DNA of 64,000 nucleotides from CAYUAI01 sp964442745 (GTDB taxonomy: Bacteria; Pseudomonadota; Gammaproteobacteria; S012-40), in contig CAYUAI010000004.1 in NCBI GenBank assembly GCA_964442745.1, positions 1-64,000 on the forward strand. The letters run 5' to 3'. The notes beneath the pieces are model-generated. The model had not been told where the DNA came from, did not search any database, and saw only the letters and a program-made list of their open reading frames with translations. How positions within the stretch are numbered: the stretch's first letter is position 1; each line of letters starts with the position of its first letter. This document shows, one piece after another, positions 48,625 to 57,925 of this stretch. Both the position numbers and the translations under genes were made by a program.

Positions 48625-49704
48625 TTATTTTATTTTCAATTTCAGTATAAAAAACAAACTATAAAACCAAATAAAAACCAACCAAGCCGTCACCACCGCG
48701 CTCGGCATCGAACAAACAATAAACTTTAACCATCGGTCATAAAACTGCAAGATAACATGCTCAGCATCCTCATAAATCACATAATTTTTTTTATAGTAAC
48801 CGTAACAATCCATGAAAAACGCAATTTGCCAAGCATTCGATGCAACAAAACGCCCGGTTCGAATCCAGTAAATAATTGATTTTCGCCATCCGACTTGTTT
48901 GTTAATGCGGCGAATACTTGTAAAAAAAGGAAGTAAATTTAACGACTTTGCTTTATCTTGTTGCTGATAGGCATCAATGGCTTCTGAAAAAAATCGGTCA
49001 AAACCAATGTAATCAAAATTGCATAACAAAGCATTTAATGTTTGCCGAGAAGATAAACCTTCGGCTTCAAATCGCCTTGCCGAACTATAAACATGGCCTG
49101 GCAAAGTCAACCACCGTCCCTTTTTAAATATTTGCTGAGACAAACGTGCATCTTCCATATAAGGTAGTGATTGATCAAATTGCCCTAAATTCTGGAAAAA
49201 TTTTTTGGACATCCAAAAACCTTGATCGCCATTAATGCAGTATGGGCGATTGAGCATCGTTTTCGCTTCGTAGTAATAATAAGCTAAACTGGGCTCCGTA
49301 TGGTTTCGCTGAAAGCGCAAACTAAAATGTCCAGCCACATAACATGATGCAAGCTTTTGCCGAATATTGTCTAAATAAATTTTCGCATTTTTTAATAAAA
49401 AATGATTTTCAATTTGCGTATCTGCATGTAAAAACAACAAATCACTGGCGCGAGCCACGCTGGCCCCACAATTCATCTGCTGACCCCGGCTCGCGACGTC
49501 ACAACCAAGACATTGAAAAACCAACCCTGATGTATATAAATATTCTTGCGCTATATTCAGGGTATTATCCATACTACCAGCATCAACCACAATAACTTCC
49601 AAGCGCAGCTCTTTTTGTATCGATAAACTGCTTAATAAACTGGGCAGCCTATCCGCTTCATTAAACGTTGGAATCACAATACTCAATTGCGGTATATATA
49701 TCAT
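48625..49704 (-). CDS. Family 2 glycosyltransferase with C-terminal extension (TIGR04283-like)
   Basis: 359 residues. LSIVIPTFNEADRLPSLL (N-terminal GT-A strand), VIVVDAGSMDNT, SRGQQMNCG and FLHADTQI (metal-binding DxD-like) match the TIGR04283 subfamily. Those proteins are usually about 230 residues; here about 130 more follow, with a hydrophobic stretch at the end (MPSAVVTAWLVFIWFYSLFF), suggesting membrane anchoring. Acceptor is unknown; an arsenosugar link is only by family name. No partner genes adjoin it. Confidence 0.8.
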   Translation of the reverse strand: MIYIPQLSIVIPTFNEADRLPSLLSSLSIQKELRLEVIVVDAGSMDNTLNIAQEYLYTSGLVFQCLGCDVASRGQQMNCGASVARASDLLFLHADTQIENHFLLKNAKIYLDNIRQKLASCYVAGHFSLRFQRNHTEPSLAYYYYEAKTMLNRPYCINGDQGFWMSKKFFQNLGQFDQSLPYMEDARLSQQIFKKGRWLTLPGHVYSSARRFEAEGLSSRQTLNALLCNFDYIGFDRFFSEAIDAYQQQDKAKSLNLLPFFTSIRRINKQVGWRKSIIYWIRTGRFVASNAWQIAFFMDCYGYYKKNYVIYEDAEHVILQFYDRWLKFIVCSMPSAVVTAWLVFIWFYSLFFILKLKIK

Positions 49705-50063
49705 ATTTTACAACGCAACAAATTCAAGCCTATCAACTCACGCAAAAATTTAAGACTGTCGCCTGGCACCGCCAAAATATCGGCAAAATACGACAAATTA
49801 ATGATTTAACGAAATACAACAACGGCTTTTATAGACGCCCCTTGTCATACAATACCATCTAAAGTACTAGAAAAAAAGAGAAAATAAACATTCCATTATC
49901 ACCGATAAACACGCTTACTTTATTGGCATAGCTGATGCTAATTCTTATCAAAATAGCAGCAATATAGGTCCTGCGTTACTAGGCATTAAAATAATATCAC
50001 CCACCAAACAGGTCTTAACACAGACATTTTGTAGGACAAATCAGATATCACAGGAGAGTTCAG
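49705..50063. other. Intergenic region, 359 bases
   Basis: No supported gene. A plus-strand frame crossing from 49668 to 49862 reads protein-like near its end (QKFKTVAWHRQNIGKIRQIN) but has no start or ribosome binding site and could not be assigned. Confidence 0.4.
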
Positions 50064-50198
50064 ATGGAAATGATTCATACAGTTACTGAAGCCGTTCTCA
50101 TTGCATTTTCAGTCGGCGCCATACTCGGAGCCATTATCGCGGTCCACTTTCAATCCAAGCGCAGCACCTCACCCACCAAAGACAAAGCTAAATTTTAA
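50064..50198 (+). CDS. Small single-helix membrane protein, 44 residues
   Basis: MEMIHTVTEAVLIAFSVGAI begins a single hydrophobic helix (about 8-28) followed by a basic tail (SKRSTSPTKDKAKF). AGGAGAG sits eight bases before the ATG at 50064; stop TAA at 50196-50198. The strong ribosome binding site and the clean anchor-plus-basic-tail architecture support a real gene. Function unknown. Confidence 0.65.
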   Translation: MEMIHTVTEAVLIAFSVGAILGAIIAVHFQSKRSTSPTKDKAKF

Positions 50199-50317
50199 AT
50201 TTTAAATTTAGGAAAAGGCAACACAATACATTAATCCACTACTGAGAACATCGAAGTAAGACTATTTTCCAACACGGGGCTTTCAGTGGTCACACTCAGA
50301 AATAATTTCCTCATCCT

Positions 50318-50349
50318 TAGGAGGCTTTCTATTCCCGGACAGCCTCCTA
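50318..50349 (-). terminator. Stem-loop overlapping the yacG stop, made from a MITE-end-like sequence
   Basis: TAGGAGGCT (50318-50326) pairs with AGCCTCCTA (50341-50349). The right arm and loop (50329-50350) match the end sequence of the candidate MITE at 10988-11009 in 19 of 22 bases. Confidence 0.5.
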
Positions 50350-50526
50350 GTCAAATAGCTTATCGTCATCCTTGTTATCCGGTACTGTGTATTGTTCACT
50401 GGCCCAGGCACCCAAATCGATTAAGTAACATCGCTTACTACAAAACGGCCGCCACTTTGAGGTACTTGTCCATTCAACAGACTGTCCACAATGGGGACAT
50501 GATACTTTTTTTTCCATCATCGTCAT
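50347..50526 (-). CDS. yacG: DNA gyrase inhibitor YacG
   Basis: 59 residues from the ATG at 50526 that overlaps the stop of the CoaE-ZapD gene (ATGA); the in-frame ATG at 50517 is an alternative giving 56 residues. The zinc finger CPHC...FCSKRC and the LGAWASEQY motif are intact. YacG binds GyrB and blocks DNA binding. It follows coaE and zapD, the standard order. Confidence 0.92.
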   Translation of the reverse strand: MTMMEKKVSCPHCGQSVEWTSTSKWRPFCSKRCYLIDLGAWASEQYTVPDNKDDDKLFD

Positions 50527-52076
50527 AGTGAGCAACACGCCAATCTGAAATTTATGGTTTGTTCTAACTGGCTCGGTTTCCCAAAATCAATCGACTGTAA
50601 AAAACGAACCGTAAAACGTTGCCTTCCGCCACTAATTTCAGGATAATAGTGGTAACCGTTTGGTAAAATAACCCGTACCAATTGATAAGACTGATTGGTA
50701 TCCAGTGTTTTTTGATAATAACCCGCACAAGCAATTTCCGAGATGGGTGTTGCACTCTCTCGGATCAAATCCATAATTAAATTCACGGCCCGTTTAACTA
50801 AGTTAAATTCACTCAACCATTGCTGAATATTTTCTTTACGCTCTTCCGCCTCTTTCGACAACCAGTATCCGTAATAGGGCAAATCAACAGAAAATGTACC
50901 ACCAGGAATCATTTCTCGTTGTTTAATCGAGGCTAAAAACTCATTGTGCTTTAACCGGCAACCTAATGGCCCATCAATGCCATAAAATCCTTTTGTTAAC
51001 TGTGCCAGCTCATTTTGCACATTTTGCAAATACCCTTCATCAACCCCGCTGACCTCGGCAAATACATTAAGCTTAGCATTAATTCGTTCAACTTCCTTTA
51101 GTAGATCATTTTTTAAATCTGGCCGTGCAAACACATTTAATAACGTGACCACACCATGCACCGCTGATCGACTATCCCACACATCATCCCCTTTCAACGA
51201 ATGTTCGATTTCTTTAAAAATATTTTCCAAACGAATAAAAGATCGAATCCTCTCATTCAATGGCAATTCATAAATACTCTCCCCAGTGACAGCTTTTGGA
51301 TCGCGTTTATCGATGTGACTAGCCCCTGTCACCCTATTTTTTTTGGTGGCACTCGCAGCCATAACAACTTCACTTCTGAGAACGGTTTTTTTTGGCGGCA
51401 AGCTAGCTAACTCATTTGACAACGGCTTAGGCGAAGGCTTCGATAATTCATTCGCCACCGCTGCCAAAGTCTCTGCCTGCTGGTTTATCCCTAGATCAAA
51501 TAAACTCTCATGTAACGCTTCAATCTGTTTATATAAATATTCCAAATCCTGGCTATTATCAATGATATAATCTGCCGTCGCTTTTCTCGTTTGGCTATCC
51601 GCCTGGGCACGCAATACCGATTCCACCTCGGCCACCGTCATCTCATCACGACCGGCAGCTCTTTGTATCTGTAAATGTTCTGGCAAATCGACAACAATAA
51701 TTTTATCAACGATATCAATTTGCCCCGTCTCAACCAGTAGAGGAATCATCAAAATGACATAAGGATAATCTAGCTCAATAATGCGCCGCTCCATCTCTTC
51801 ACGAATTAAGGGGTGCAGTATGGATTCCAGTTTAACACGCTGCCTGGCATCGGTAAAAATGATCGTTCGTAGTTTGCTTCGATCAATTTCATTAGTGTCT
51901 TGCAAAATTTCACGACCAAATAGTTGCACCACCTGACCATAAGCCGGTTTATCTGGCTCCACTAAATAGCGTGAAACTTCATCGGCATCAATCGCGGGAA
52001 CGCCTAATGACATAAAATATTCCGCAGCAATACTTTTTCCACAACCTACACCACCGGTTAGCCCAACTCTTAACAT
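50523..52076 (-). CDS. coaE-zapD: Fused dephospho-CoA kinase and cell division protein ZapD
   Basis: 517 residues. Residues 1-195 are a complete CoaE: P-loop GLTGGVGCGKS, the PAIDADEVSR block and the lid VESVLRAQAD; it phosphorylates dephospho-CoA in the last step of CoA synthesis. Residues 196-268 are a Pro/Lys/Ala-rich linker. Residues 269-517 are a complete ZapD (YELPLNERIRSFIRLE onward, and GFYGIDGPLGCRLKHNEFLA), which cross-links FtsZ filaments. In E. coli these are separate neighbouring genes; here one reading frame spans both with no internal stop. The low-complexity linker argues for a stable fusion rather than a sequencing slip. yacG overlaps its end. Confidence 0.9.
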   Translation of the reverse strand: MLRVGLTGGVGCGKSIAAEYFMSLGVPAIDADEVSRYLVEPDKPAYGQVVQLFGREILQDTNEIDRSKLRTIIFTDARQRVKLESILHPLIREEMERRIIELDYPYVILMIPLLVETGQIDIVDKIIVVDLPEHLQIQRAAGRDEMTVAEVESVLRAQADSQTRKATADYIIDNSQDLEYLYKQIEALHESLFDLGINQQAETLAAVANELSKPSPKPLSNELASLPPKKTVLRSEVVMAASATKKNRVTGASHIDKRDPKAVTGESIYELPLNERIRSFIRLENIFKEIEHSLKGDDVWDSRSAVHGVVTLLNVFARPDLKNDLLKEVERINAKLNVFAEVSGVDEGYLQNVQNELAQLTKGFYGIDGPLGCRLKHNEFLASIKQREMIPGGTFSVDLPYYGYWLSKEAEERKENIQQWLSEFNLVKRAVNLIMDLIRESATPISEIACAGYYQKTLDTNQSYQLVRVILPNGYHYYPEISGGRQRFTVRFLQSIDFGKPSQLEQTINFRLACCSL

Positions 52077-52617
52077 AATCGTTACCTTGAGTTATCCTCA
52101 ATGTGCATCATTTGCCTGATAAGCTCGCCAGATGTGAGAATGCATTTATTGATAAATATACTCAATCCTCGTGCAAAGCCATCTAATATTCCAAAATCGA
52201 GAAAAATTTGATTCTATAGTAGTCGTTCTAAAACAGGCGCATATAGACGGTATAACCAACTAAAAGGAAAATCAGCACAAGATCAAAAATAAAACAAGAT
52301 CAAATGATTCATCGCCCAATGTTGGTTTTAACACAAACCAGAGAAAAAGACACGCCTCACCCTCTTCTGCCAAACATTATGGTAACTATATCACCATAAT
52401 GCAACGCAACGCCTAAAAATAGACCATCCTATTATCGTATCGTAATTAAACTAATCGATGCGATGGCGAGGTGAGGACGAAGACCAAAATAGAGCAAATG
52501 ATAGGCTATCCAATATTGGCTTTCAGATACATTCGAGCGTGCTTAGGGACGTTGTCGGTGGGTTAGCTTTGGCGTGCACTGATTGCCCACAGAGAAGTAG
52601 GCATCAGCAGTAGGCAC
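52077..52617. other. Intergenic region, 541 bases
   Basis: No supported gene. A small ATTATGGT/ACCATAAT inverted repeat lies at 52378-52402. It separates the pilin accessory gene from coaE-zapD, so the two are probably separate transcription units. Confidence 0.5.
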
Positions 52618-53403
52618 TCAATTTGATCGATTCATATATCCCAAATAATCACCATTTTTATCAAAAATCAAGATCGCTTTTCCGTACCTTCCTTCAAAGG
52701 GCATAAAAAGGCTATCTCCTATCTGCATGTCATTGATTTTCTGTAATCGTTGAAGCTCACTATTAACTATCGGCTCTTTTTTAGCAACTGCTAAAATATC
52801 CATGGCATACTCAGATAGCTCATCCATTGAATTTTTTAAGGGCCGAAATAGGTGAAAATGAGCGGCCTCAGGTAACGAGTGATTAAGACCTAACAATAAA
52901 GACGTGGCAATGTCATTGACTTCTTTATCTGATGTCGCATTCACCATCGCCGGGGTTTCATGACTTAAAGAAGCCAGTTTCGACAAGTCAATCTCTTGCA
53001 CGGAAAGGGACTCACGCCCCACCGAATAAAACGTTCCTTGCCAATGAGAAATCACCACCGGTCGTTGATTATAAACGGTATAGACCCCCCAACCCAGTAC
53101 AATACATTGGACTAAAGCAATACAACTTAAATCAAATATTTTTTCTCTAATTTTTTTGCTTGGATTAAAAATTATAAGCGTTAAAAGCGGCCCTAACACC
53201 AAATCCACGGCAATGATAAGACGAATTCCCTGCCAACCACCATCGGTATTAAAAAAAGGAAATGGATACCACTGGAATAAAATAAAATACAGAATAACCA
53301 AGAAAACAACGCTACTAATGGCAAGATGAATCGCACTTGCTTTAAGTTTTTTTGGCATTAAATGATTTAATTTTTTTTCGGTATTTACCAGTACTTCTTC
53401 CAT
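52618..53403 (-). CDS. TfpZ/TfpX-family type IV pilin accessory protein
   Basis: 261 residues with membrane segments at about 28-46, 66-85 and 94-115, then a periplasmic domain. The pattern YPFPFFNTDGGWQGIRLI followed by VDLVLGPLLTLIIFNP matches the TfpX/TfpZ accessory proteins of Pseudomonas and relatives, which help assemble or stabilise their cognate major pilin. GAGGATAGG precedes the ATG. Position beside pilD and near two pilin genes fits this role. Confidence 0.85.
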   Translation of the reverse strand: MEEVLVNTEKKLNHLMPKKLKASAIHLAISSVVFLVILYFILFQWYPFPFFNTDGGWQGIRLIIAVDLVLGPLLTLIIFNPSKKIREKIFDLSCIALVQCIVLGWGVYTVYNQRPVVISHWQGTFYSVGRESLSVQEIDLSKLASLSHETPAMVNATSDKEVNDIATSLLLGLNHSLPEAAHFHLFRPLKNSMDELSEYAMDILAVAKKEPIVNSELQRLQKINDMQIGDSLFMPFEGRYGKAILIFDKNGDYLGYMNRSN

Positions 53404-53453
53404 AACCTATCCTCAACCAATCGATGAAATCACGCTATTAAAAACCTGAAATA

Positions 53454-54329
53454 TTATAACCCCGCAAAAGAAAAATAGGCCTCCGTAATATCGTGTCCCC
53501 AAAGTAAAGCACACCAACCAGCAATCGCTAAATAGGGTCCAAAGGGAATCGGAACATTTTTATCTCGCCCAAGCGCAACAATCAAACTAATCCCAATCAG
53601 CGCACCAGCAAACGAAGAAAACAACACAATCACGGGTAGCGATTGCCATCCCAGCCAAGCGCCTAAGGCGGCGAGCAATTTAAAATCACCAAACCCCATG
53701 CCTTCCTTGCCAGTTAACAAGCGGAAAACCTGATAAACCGACCATAACGACAGATAACCAACGACCGCGCCAAGAATACTGTCACCCGCACCCACATAAA
53801 CACTGCCAACACTCAACAACAATCCCAACCAAAGCAAAGGCAAGGTGATCACGTCGGGAAGTATTTGATGATCAAAGTCAATAAAACTCAATGCAATCAG
53901 TCCCCAGGTTAATATGAGTCCCCAAAATGCAACCCAACTAACGCCAAACTGATAGGCCACCATCACAGATAATAGCGCGGTTAACACCTCTATTGCAGGA
54001 TAACGCCATGAGATTTTACTGTGACACCCCGGACATTTTCCTCGTAACAACAAAAAACTAATGACCGGAATATTTTCATAAGCCTTAATAGGCCGCTCAC
54101 ACTGAGGACATCGAGAATCCGGTTTGATTAAATCAAACCGTGGAGCCGCTCGTCGATCAACCGGCTCCAAATTTAATGCCTCTCGACACCCCGCTTCCCA
54201 TTGGCGCTCTAACATTACCGGCAATCGATAAATAACCACATTAAGAAAGCTACCAACAAGCAAGCCCAGCACCGCAATCACCGTCAGATAAGCCACTAAG
54301 CTCGACGAAAAAAAGTCAACCACAGACAT
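53454..54329 (-). CDS. pilD: Prepilin peptidase/methyltransferase PilD
   Basis: 291-residue inner membrane aspartic protease that cleaves and N-methylates prepilins. The four-Cys cytoplasmic domain is visible as CPQC and CPGC; the catalytic Asp residues are in LSFIDFDHQILPD and KEGMGFGDFKLLAALG. About eight membrane segments. It would process both pilins in the window and type II secretion pseudopilins. Runs in line after pilB and pilC. Confidence 0.95.
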   Translation of the reverse strand: MSVVDFFSSSLVAYLTVIAVLGLLVGSFLNVVIYRLPVMLERQWEAGCREALNLEPVDRRAAPRFDLIKPDSRCPQCERPIKAYENIPVISFLLLRGKCPGCHSKISWRYPAIEVLTALLSVMVAYQFGVSWVAFWGLILTWGLIALSFIDFDHQILPDVITLPLLWLGLLLSVGSVYVGAGDSILGAVVGYLSLWSVYQVFRLLTGKEGMGFGDFKLLAALGAWLGWQSLPVIVLFSSFAGALIGISLIVALGRDKNVPIPFGPYLAIAGWCALLWGHDITEAYFSFAGL

Positions 54330-54377
54330 GTGTTAATCCCAAGATTTGATGAAATTATCGATGATAAAGCGCAGAAA

Positions 54378-55598
54378 TTAAATCACTTGTCCCATCTTGA
54401 ATATGGGCAAATACATAGCGATAACCATACCACCAATTAATACCCCGAGTACCACCATAATGATCGGTTCCATTAAACTACTGAGCCCATCCACCGCATC
54501 ATCCACTTCTTGTTCATAGAAATCAGCTACCTTAGCTAACATACTATCCAGTGAACCCGATTCCTCACCAATCGCCACCATTTGCACCGCCATACTAGGA
54601 AAGACATTGGCTTGCTGCATGGCATTTTGTAGCTGCTGACCGGTGGCCACTTCATCCCGCATCTTTAAGATCGCCGTAGAATACACAGAATTACCGGCGG
54701 CCCCTGCCACCGATACCATGGCTTCCACTAACGGCACGCCTGCCGCAAACATAGTTGATAAAGTACGTGCATAACGAGCAATCGTCGCTTTACGAACAAT
54801 GTTACCAATCACTGGGAGTTGCAACAAAAGCCGATCAAATACCAGATTAAATGCCTTTGACGTTTGTTTTAATTTGACGATAACAAAAAGGGCAGCCCCA
54901 ACACCACCAAAAATGGCCCACCACCAATTTTGAAAAATCTCGGAAAGACTCACTACAAACTGAGTCGCCGCAGGAAGCTCACCACCAAAACTGGAAAACA
55001 TCGATTCAAACTGCGGTACCACAAACAACATCAAAATCGTCGTGATAATAAATGCCACCAACAACACGGCCGTTGGATAAAACATGGCTTTTTTGATTTT
55101 ACCTTTGATCGCTTCAGTTTTTTCTTTATAGACTGCGATTTTGTTTAATAGATTTTCTAGAATTCCCGCTTGTTCACCCGCCGCCACCAAATTACAAAAT
55201 AATTCATCAAACTGCCTGGGATGCTTGCTTAACGCTTGCGCTAATGAGCTACCTCCTTCAATATCCAACTTGATATTAGCGACTAAGGCTTGCATACCTG
55301 AGTGGTCGCTGCCTTTGCCAATAATATCAAATGACTGAACTAGTGGCACCCCCGATGACATCATGGTGGCCAATTGACGGCTAAAGAGTGCAATGTCTTT
55401 GGCTTTTACCGGCTTTAGCCCAGTAGCAAATAAAACCCCCGATTTTTTCCTTATCTTTGAAGGAGAAATCCCTCGACGCCGCAAATCAGCCTTCACCAGC
55501 GCAATGCTGGTCGCACGCATTTCACCATTGACCCGATTGGCCCGTTTATCCGCACCTTCCCACACATAGGTTGCCTGTTTTACTGTACTTGTTGCCAT
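54378..55598 (-). CDS. pilC: Type IV pilus platform protein PilC
   Basis: 406 residues with two GspF/PilC domains (about 70-195 and 275-395) and three membrane helices; LFSRQLATMMSSGVPLVQSF and the matching second-domain ARTLSTMFAAGVPLVEAM are conserved. It anchors the PilB motor in the inner membrane. It starts four bases after the pilB stop. Confidence 0.95.
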   Translation of the reverse strand: MATSTVKQATYVWEGADKRANRVNGEMRATSIALVKADLRRRGISPSKIRKKSGVLFATGLKPVKAKDIALFSRQLATMMSSGVPLVQSFDIIGKGSDHSGMQALVANIKLDIEGGSSLAQALSKHPRQFDELFCNLVAAGEQAGILENLLNKIAVYKEKTEAIKGKIKKAMFYPTAVLLVAFIITTILMLFVVPQFESMFSSFGGELPAATQFVVSLSEIFQNWWWAIFGGVGAALFVIVKLKQTSKAFNLVFDRLLLQLPVIGNIVRKATIARYARTLSTMFAAGVPLVEAMVSVAGAAGNSVYSTAILKMRDEVATGQQLQNAMQQANVFPSMAVQMVAIGEESGSLDSMLAKVADFYEQEVDDAVDGLSSLMEPIIMVVLGVLIGGMVIAMYLPIFKMGQVI

Positions 55599-55602
55599 GC
55601 TG

Positions 55603-57300
55603 TTACTCCGTTGTTACCCGATTAATCTCATCCAAACTCGTCAGCCCGGCCATCACTTTTTTTAGGCCCGATCGCCGCAAATCATCAATGCCTTCTTTTT
55701 CGGCTTGTTGCGCTAGCGCTGACGAGCTACCCCCATTGATGATGATATCTCCCATTTCGTCTGATACCGGCATCACTTGAAACACACCAATGCGACCCCG
55801 ATAACCATTGTTACACTGGGGACAGCCATCGGGTCCATATAAAGTAAATCGACCAATGTCATTTTTAGTAAAACCTTGAGATAATAAAATCTCTTCCGGC
55901 AACTCAACAATTTGTTTACATTTATCGCATAATCGTCTCGCTAAACGCTGCGCAACAATCAAGCTCACGGCAGAAACAATGTTATAAGGCTCAATCCCCA
56001 TGTTGAGTAAGCGTGACAGGGTCTGAGGCGCATCATTGGTGTGCAACGTTGACAACACCATATGACCCGTCTGTGCAGCTTTAATGGCGATTTCTGCCGT
56101 TTCCTGATCACGGATCTCCCCAACCATAATAATATCAGGATCTTGACGCAAAAATGAACGCAGCGCCGTGGCAAAGGTTAGCCCGACTTTTCCATTGATA
56201 TTGAGCTGGTTGACACCGGGCAAATAGATTTCCGAAGGATCTTCAGCCGCACAAATATTCCGATCGGCGGTATTTAAAATACTCAAGGCGGTATATAGCG
56301 AAACGGTCTTACCGCTGCCCGTTGGCCCAGTCACCAAGACCATCCCATGGGGTCGATGGATCGCGTCCAAAAAGGCTTTTTTTTGTTCTTCGTCATAACC
56401 TAATGAATCAACCCCTAGCTGCACATCACTGGCATCTAGAATACGTAATACCACTTTTTCACCAAACAAAGTAGGACAAGTGTTCACCCGAAAATCAATG
56501 GCCCGATGCCTGGACAACTGTAATTTGATGCGGCCATCTTGTGGAACGCGCCGCTCCGCAATATTTAAACGCGCCATGACTTTTAATCGTGCGGCAATCC
56601 GTGATGCTAAATTAGTCGGTGGCGCCACCACTTCTTGCAACATCCCATCGGCTCGACATCGCACCCGATATCGTTTTTCATACGGTTCAAAGTGAATATC
56701 CGATGCCCCCATATTAATCGCATCTAATAACACCTTATTGACAAAACGAACAAGCGGTGCATCATCTACATCCGAATCAACAGGGACATTATCATCCTCG
56801 ATATCAGCAAACTCCAGTTGATCAAGATCCTCATCGCTTAATTCAGCAATATTCGAGGCTTCTCGATCTTCCCGCGCACTCACTATCGCTTTCTCTAATA
56901 AATGACTTTCCACCAAAATGGCTTCGGTATTCAAACCCGAGTGGAACTTAAATTGATCTAAGGCTTGCAAATTGGCAGGGTCCGATATGGCCACATACAA
57001 TTTGTTGCCCCGCTTAAAAATGGGCAAAGCGTTAAATTGACTCACCAGCTTATCGCTAACCAGCTTGGTCACTTCTTCCACAATATCCAAGGCCGATATA
57101 TCAAATGAGGGAATGCCAAATTCAGTCGATACCACGCGCAATAACGCTTTATTATCCACCAATTGATGGCGAATCAAGAAGCTCATAAAGGGAACCCCCT
57201 CCTGCTCCGCTTGGCGCCAAGCCATATCCACTTTGCTCGATACCAACAAACCTTCATCAATGAGACGTTTAGGTAACCCAGATAATGTCATTTCCACCAA
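55603..57300 (-). CDS. pilB: Type IV pilus extension ATPase PilB
   Basis: 565-residue hexameric ATPase that powers pilus extension. N-terminal MshEN domain (about 40-145), then Walker A VTGPTGSGKTVSLY, the Asp box, Walker B VGEIRDQETAEIAIKAAQTGH and the zinc tetra-Cys (CDKC and CPQC). Length is normal. It lies 280 bases downstream of the tandem structured-RNA units, which could form its leader. Confidence 0.95.
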   Translation of the reverse strand: MVEMTLSGLPKRLIDEGLLVSSKVDMAWRQAEQEGVPFMSFLIRHQLVDNKALLRVVSTEFGIPSFDISALDIVEEVTKLVSDKLVSQFNALPIFKRGNKLYVAISDPANLQALDQFKFHSGLNTEAILVESHLLEKAIVSAREDREASNIAELSDEDLDQLEFADIEDDNVPVDSDVDDAPLVRFVNKVLLDAINMGASDIHFEPYEKRYRVRCRADGMLQEVVAPPTNLASRIAARLKVMARLNIAERRVPQDGRIKLQLSRHRAIDFRVNTCPTLFGEKVVLRILDASDVQLGVDSLGYDEEQKKAFLDAIHRPHGMVLVTGPTGSGKTVSLYTALSILNTADRNICAAEDPSEIYLPGVNQLNINGKVGLTFATALRSFLRQDPDIIMVGEIRDQETAEIAIKAAQTGHMVLSTLHTNDAPQTLSRLLNMGIEPYNIVSAVSLIVAQRLARRLCDKCKQIVELPEEILLSQGFTKNDIGRFTLYGPDGCPQCNNGYRGRIGVFQVMPVSDEMGDIIINGGSSSALAQQAEKEGIDDLRRSGLKKVMAGLTSLDEINRVTTE

Positions 57301-57579
57301 TTTTTCAAAAACCTTTAAATATGTTAGATGATGTCCTATGGACGCGAATTCAGTGTGCCTATTTCAATTAAACAAGCACCCATCGCTATCCATAAGCTTG
57401 TTTCCGGGCATTGTTCAATCAAAAAGTGATATAAACATCACACATTCAGTGTATCGTCAATCGATCTTAAAGAGTTTAACCTAGAACCCAGCCTGAAGCA
57501 GACTTGAAAAATCGCCAGCCCGTGCAGAGCCAAACAAAAATTTTTGGCGGCTGGCACGAACTTAAAAATATAAGGGGAT
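57301..57579. other. pilB upstream region
   Basis: No gene. Contains a stem GCCAGCC (57513-57519) with GGCTGGC (57549-57555) and an inner GCCAAA/TTTGGC, downstream of the first RNA unit on the minus strand. Confidence 0.5.
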
Positions 57580-57602
57580 AAAAAAAACCCCTCAAGGAGG
57601 GG
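57580..57602 (-). terminator. Terminator of RNA unit 1
   Basis: CCCCTC-AAG-GAGGGG stem (57588-57602) followed on the minus strand by eight T (57580-57587). Confidence 0.85.
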
Positions 57603-57603
57603 C

Positions 57604-57657
57604 TCAATAAATGTGGGGAGGGAAGGACGGGGTGATCAGTAACAAACTGGGTAACAT
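57604..57657 (-). CDS. Possible 17-residue peptide within unit 1
   Basis: ATG at 57657 with AGGAAGGAG six bases upstream reads MLPSLLLITPSFPPHIY and stops (TGA 57604-57606) inside the terminator stem. In unit 2 the ATG is lost (AGG), and the frame lacks this stop. So the peptide is either specific to unit 1, a leader peptide, or chance. Confidence 0.4.
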   Translation of the reverse strand: MLPSLLLITPSFPPHIY

Positions 57658-57737
57658 GGCGCACTCCTTCCTAAGATACACCAACCAGCCACATCGTCAG
57701 GCTTTGCGCCTAACCTGCTACCTACAATAATAGTGAA

Positions 57738-57754
57738 TACATATTTCGTGCCAA
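57738..57754 (-). promoter_or_regulatory. Promoter-like box of RNA unit 1
   Basis: Minus strand TTGGCACG-N4-ATGTA: the first part is a consensus sigma-54 -24 box, the second a weak -12 (GT in place of GC). Alternatively a sigma-70 promoter, TTGGCA with 16 bases to TATTAT (57727-57732). Confidence 0.45.
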
Positions 57755-57771
57755 TAAAATCTAACAGGAAT

Positions 57772-57797
57772 AAAAAAAGCCCCTCAAGGAGGGGCTT
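57772..57797 (-). terminator. Terminator of RNA unit 2
   Basis: AAGCCCCTC-CTT-GAGGGGCTT on the minus strand (9-bp stem), followed by T7 (57772-57778). Confidence 0.85.
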
Positions 57798-57920
57798 AAA
57801 AATGTGGGGAGGGAAGGACGGGGTGATCAGTAACAAACTGGGGACCTGACGTACTCCTTCCTAAGGTACATCAGCCAGTGGGTCATTATACTGGCGTATA
57901 ATGTTGTTACCTACAGTAAT
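57772..57920 (-). ncRNA. Candidate structured small RNA or leader, unit 2 of a tandem pair
   Basis: Same order of elements as unit 1. Its 5' hairpin is CATTATAC-GCCA-GTATAATG (57880-57899), a different sequence at the same place as unit 1's hairpin, so the fold is kept while the bases changed. The AGGAAGGAG block (57854-57862), the C-rich run and the terminator are nearly identical. No start codon follows the purine block. Confidence 0.6.
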
Positions 57921-57925
57921 GTATA

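Larger units (their letters stand above)
57580..57727 (-). ncRNA. Candidate structured small RNA or leader, unit 1 of a tandem pair
   Basis: On the minus strand: hairpin GTTAGGC-GCAAA-GCCTGAC, the block CTTAGGAAGGAG, a short hairpin CAGT/ACTG, the C-rich run CCCCGTCCTTCCCTCCCC, and an intrinsic terminator. GGAAGGA (57665-57671) can pair with TCCTTCC (57621-57627), closing off the ribosome binding site. The C-rich run is complementary to Shine-Dalgarno-like purine sequences, as in some trans-acting sRNAs. A near copy lies 192 bases upstream. Start and function are inferred. Confidence 0.6.

Noticed and set aside
57570..57860. CRISPR array suggested by repeated blocks
   Set aside because: Only two copies, unit length 192 bp with conserved terminators and no short spacers; a tandem RNA duplication explains it better.
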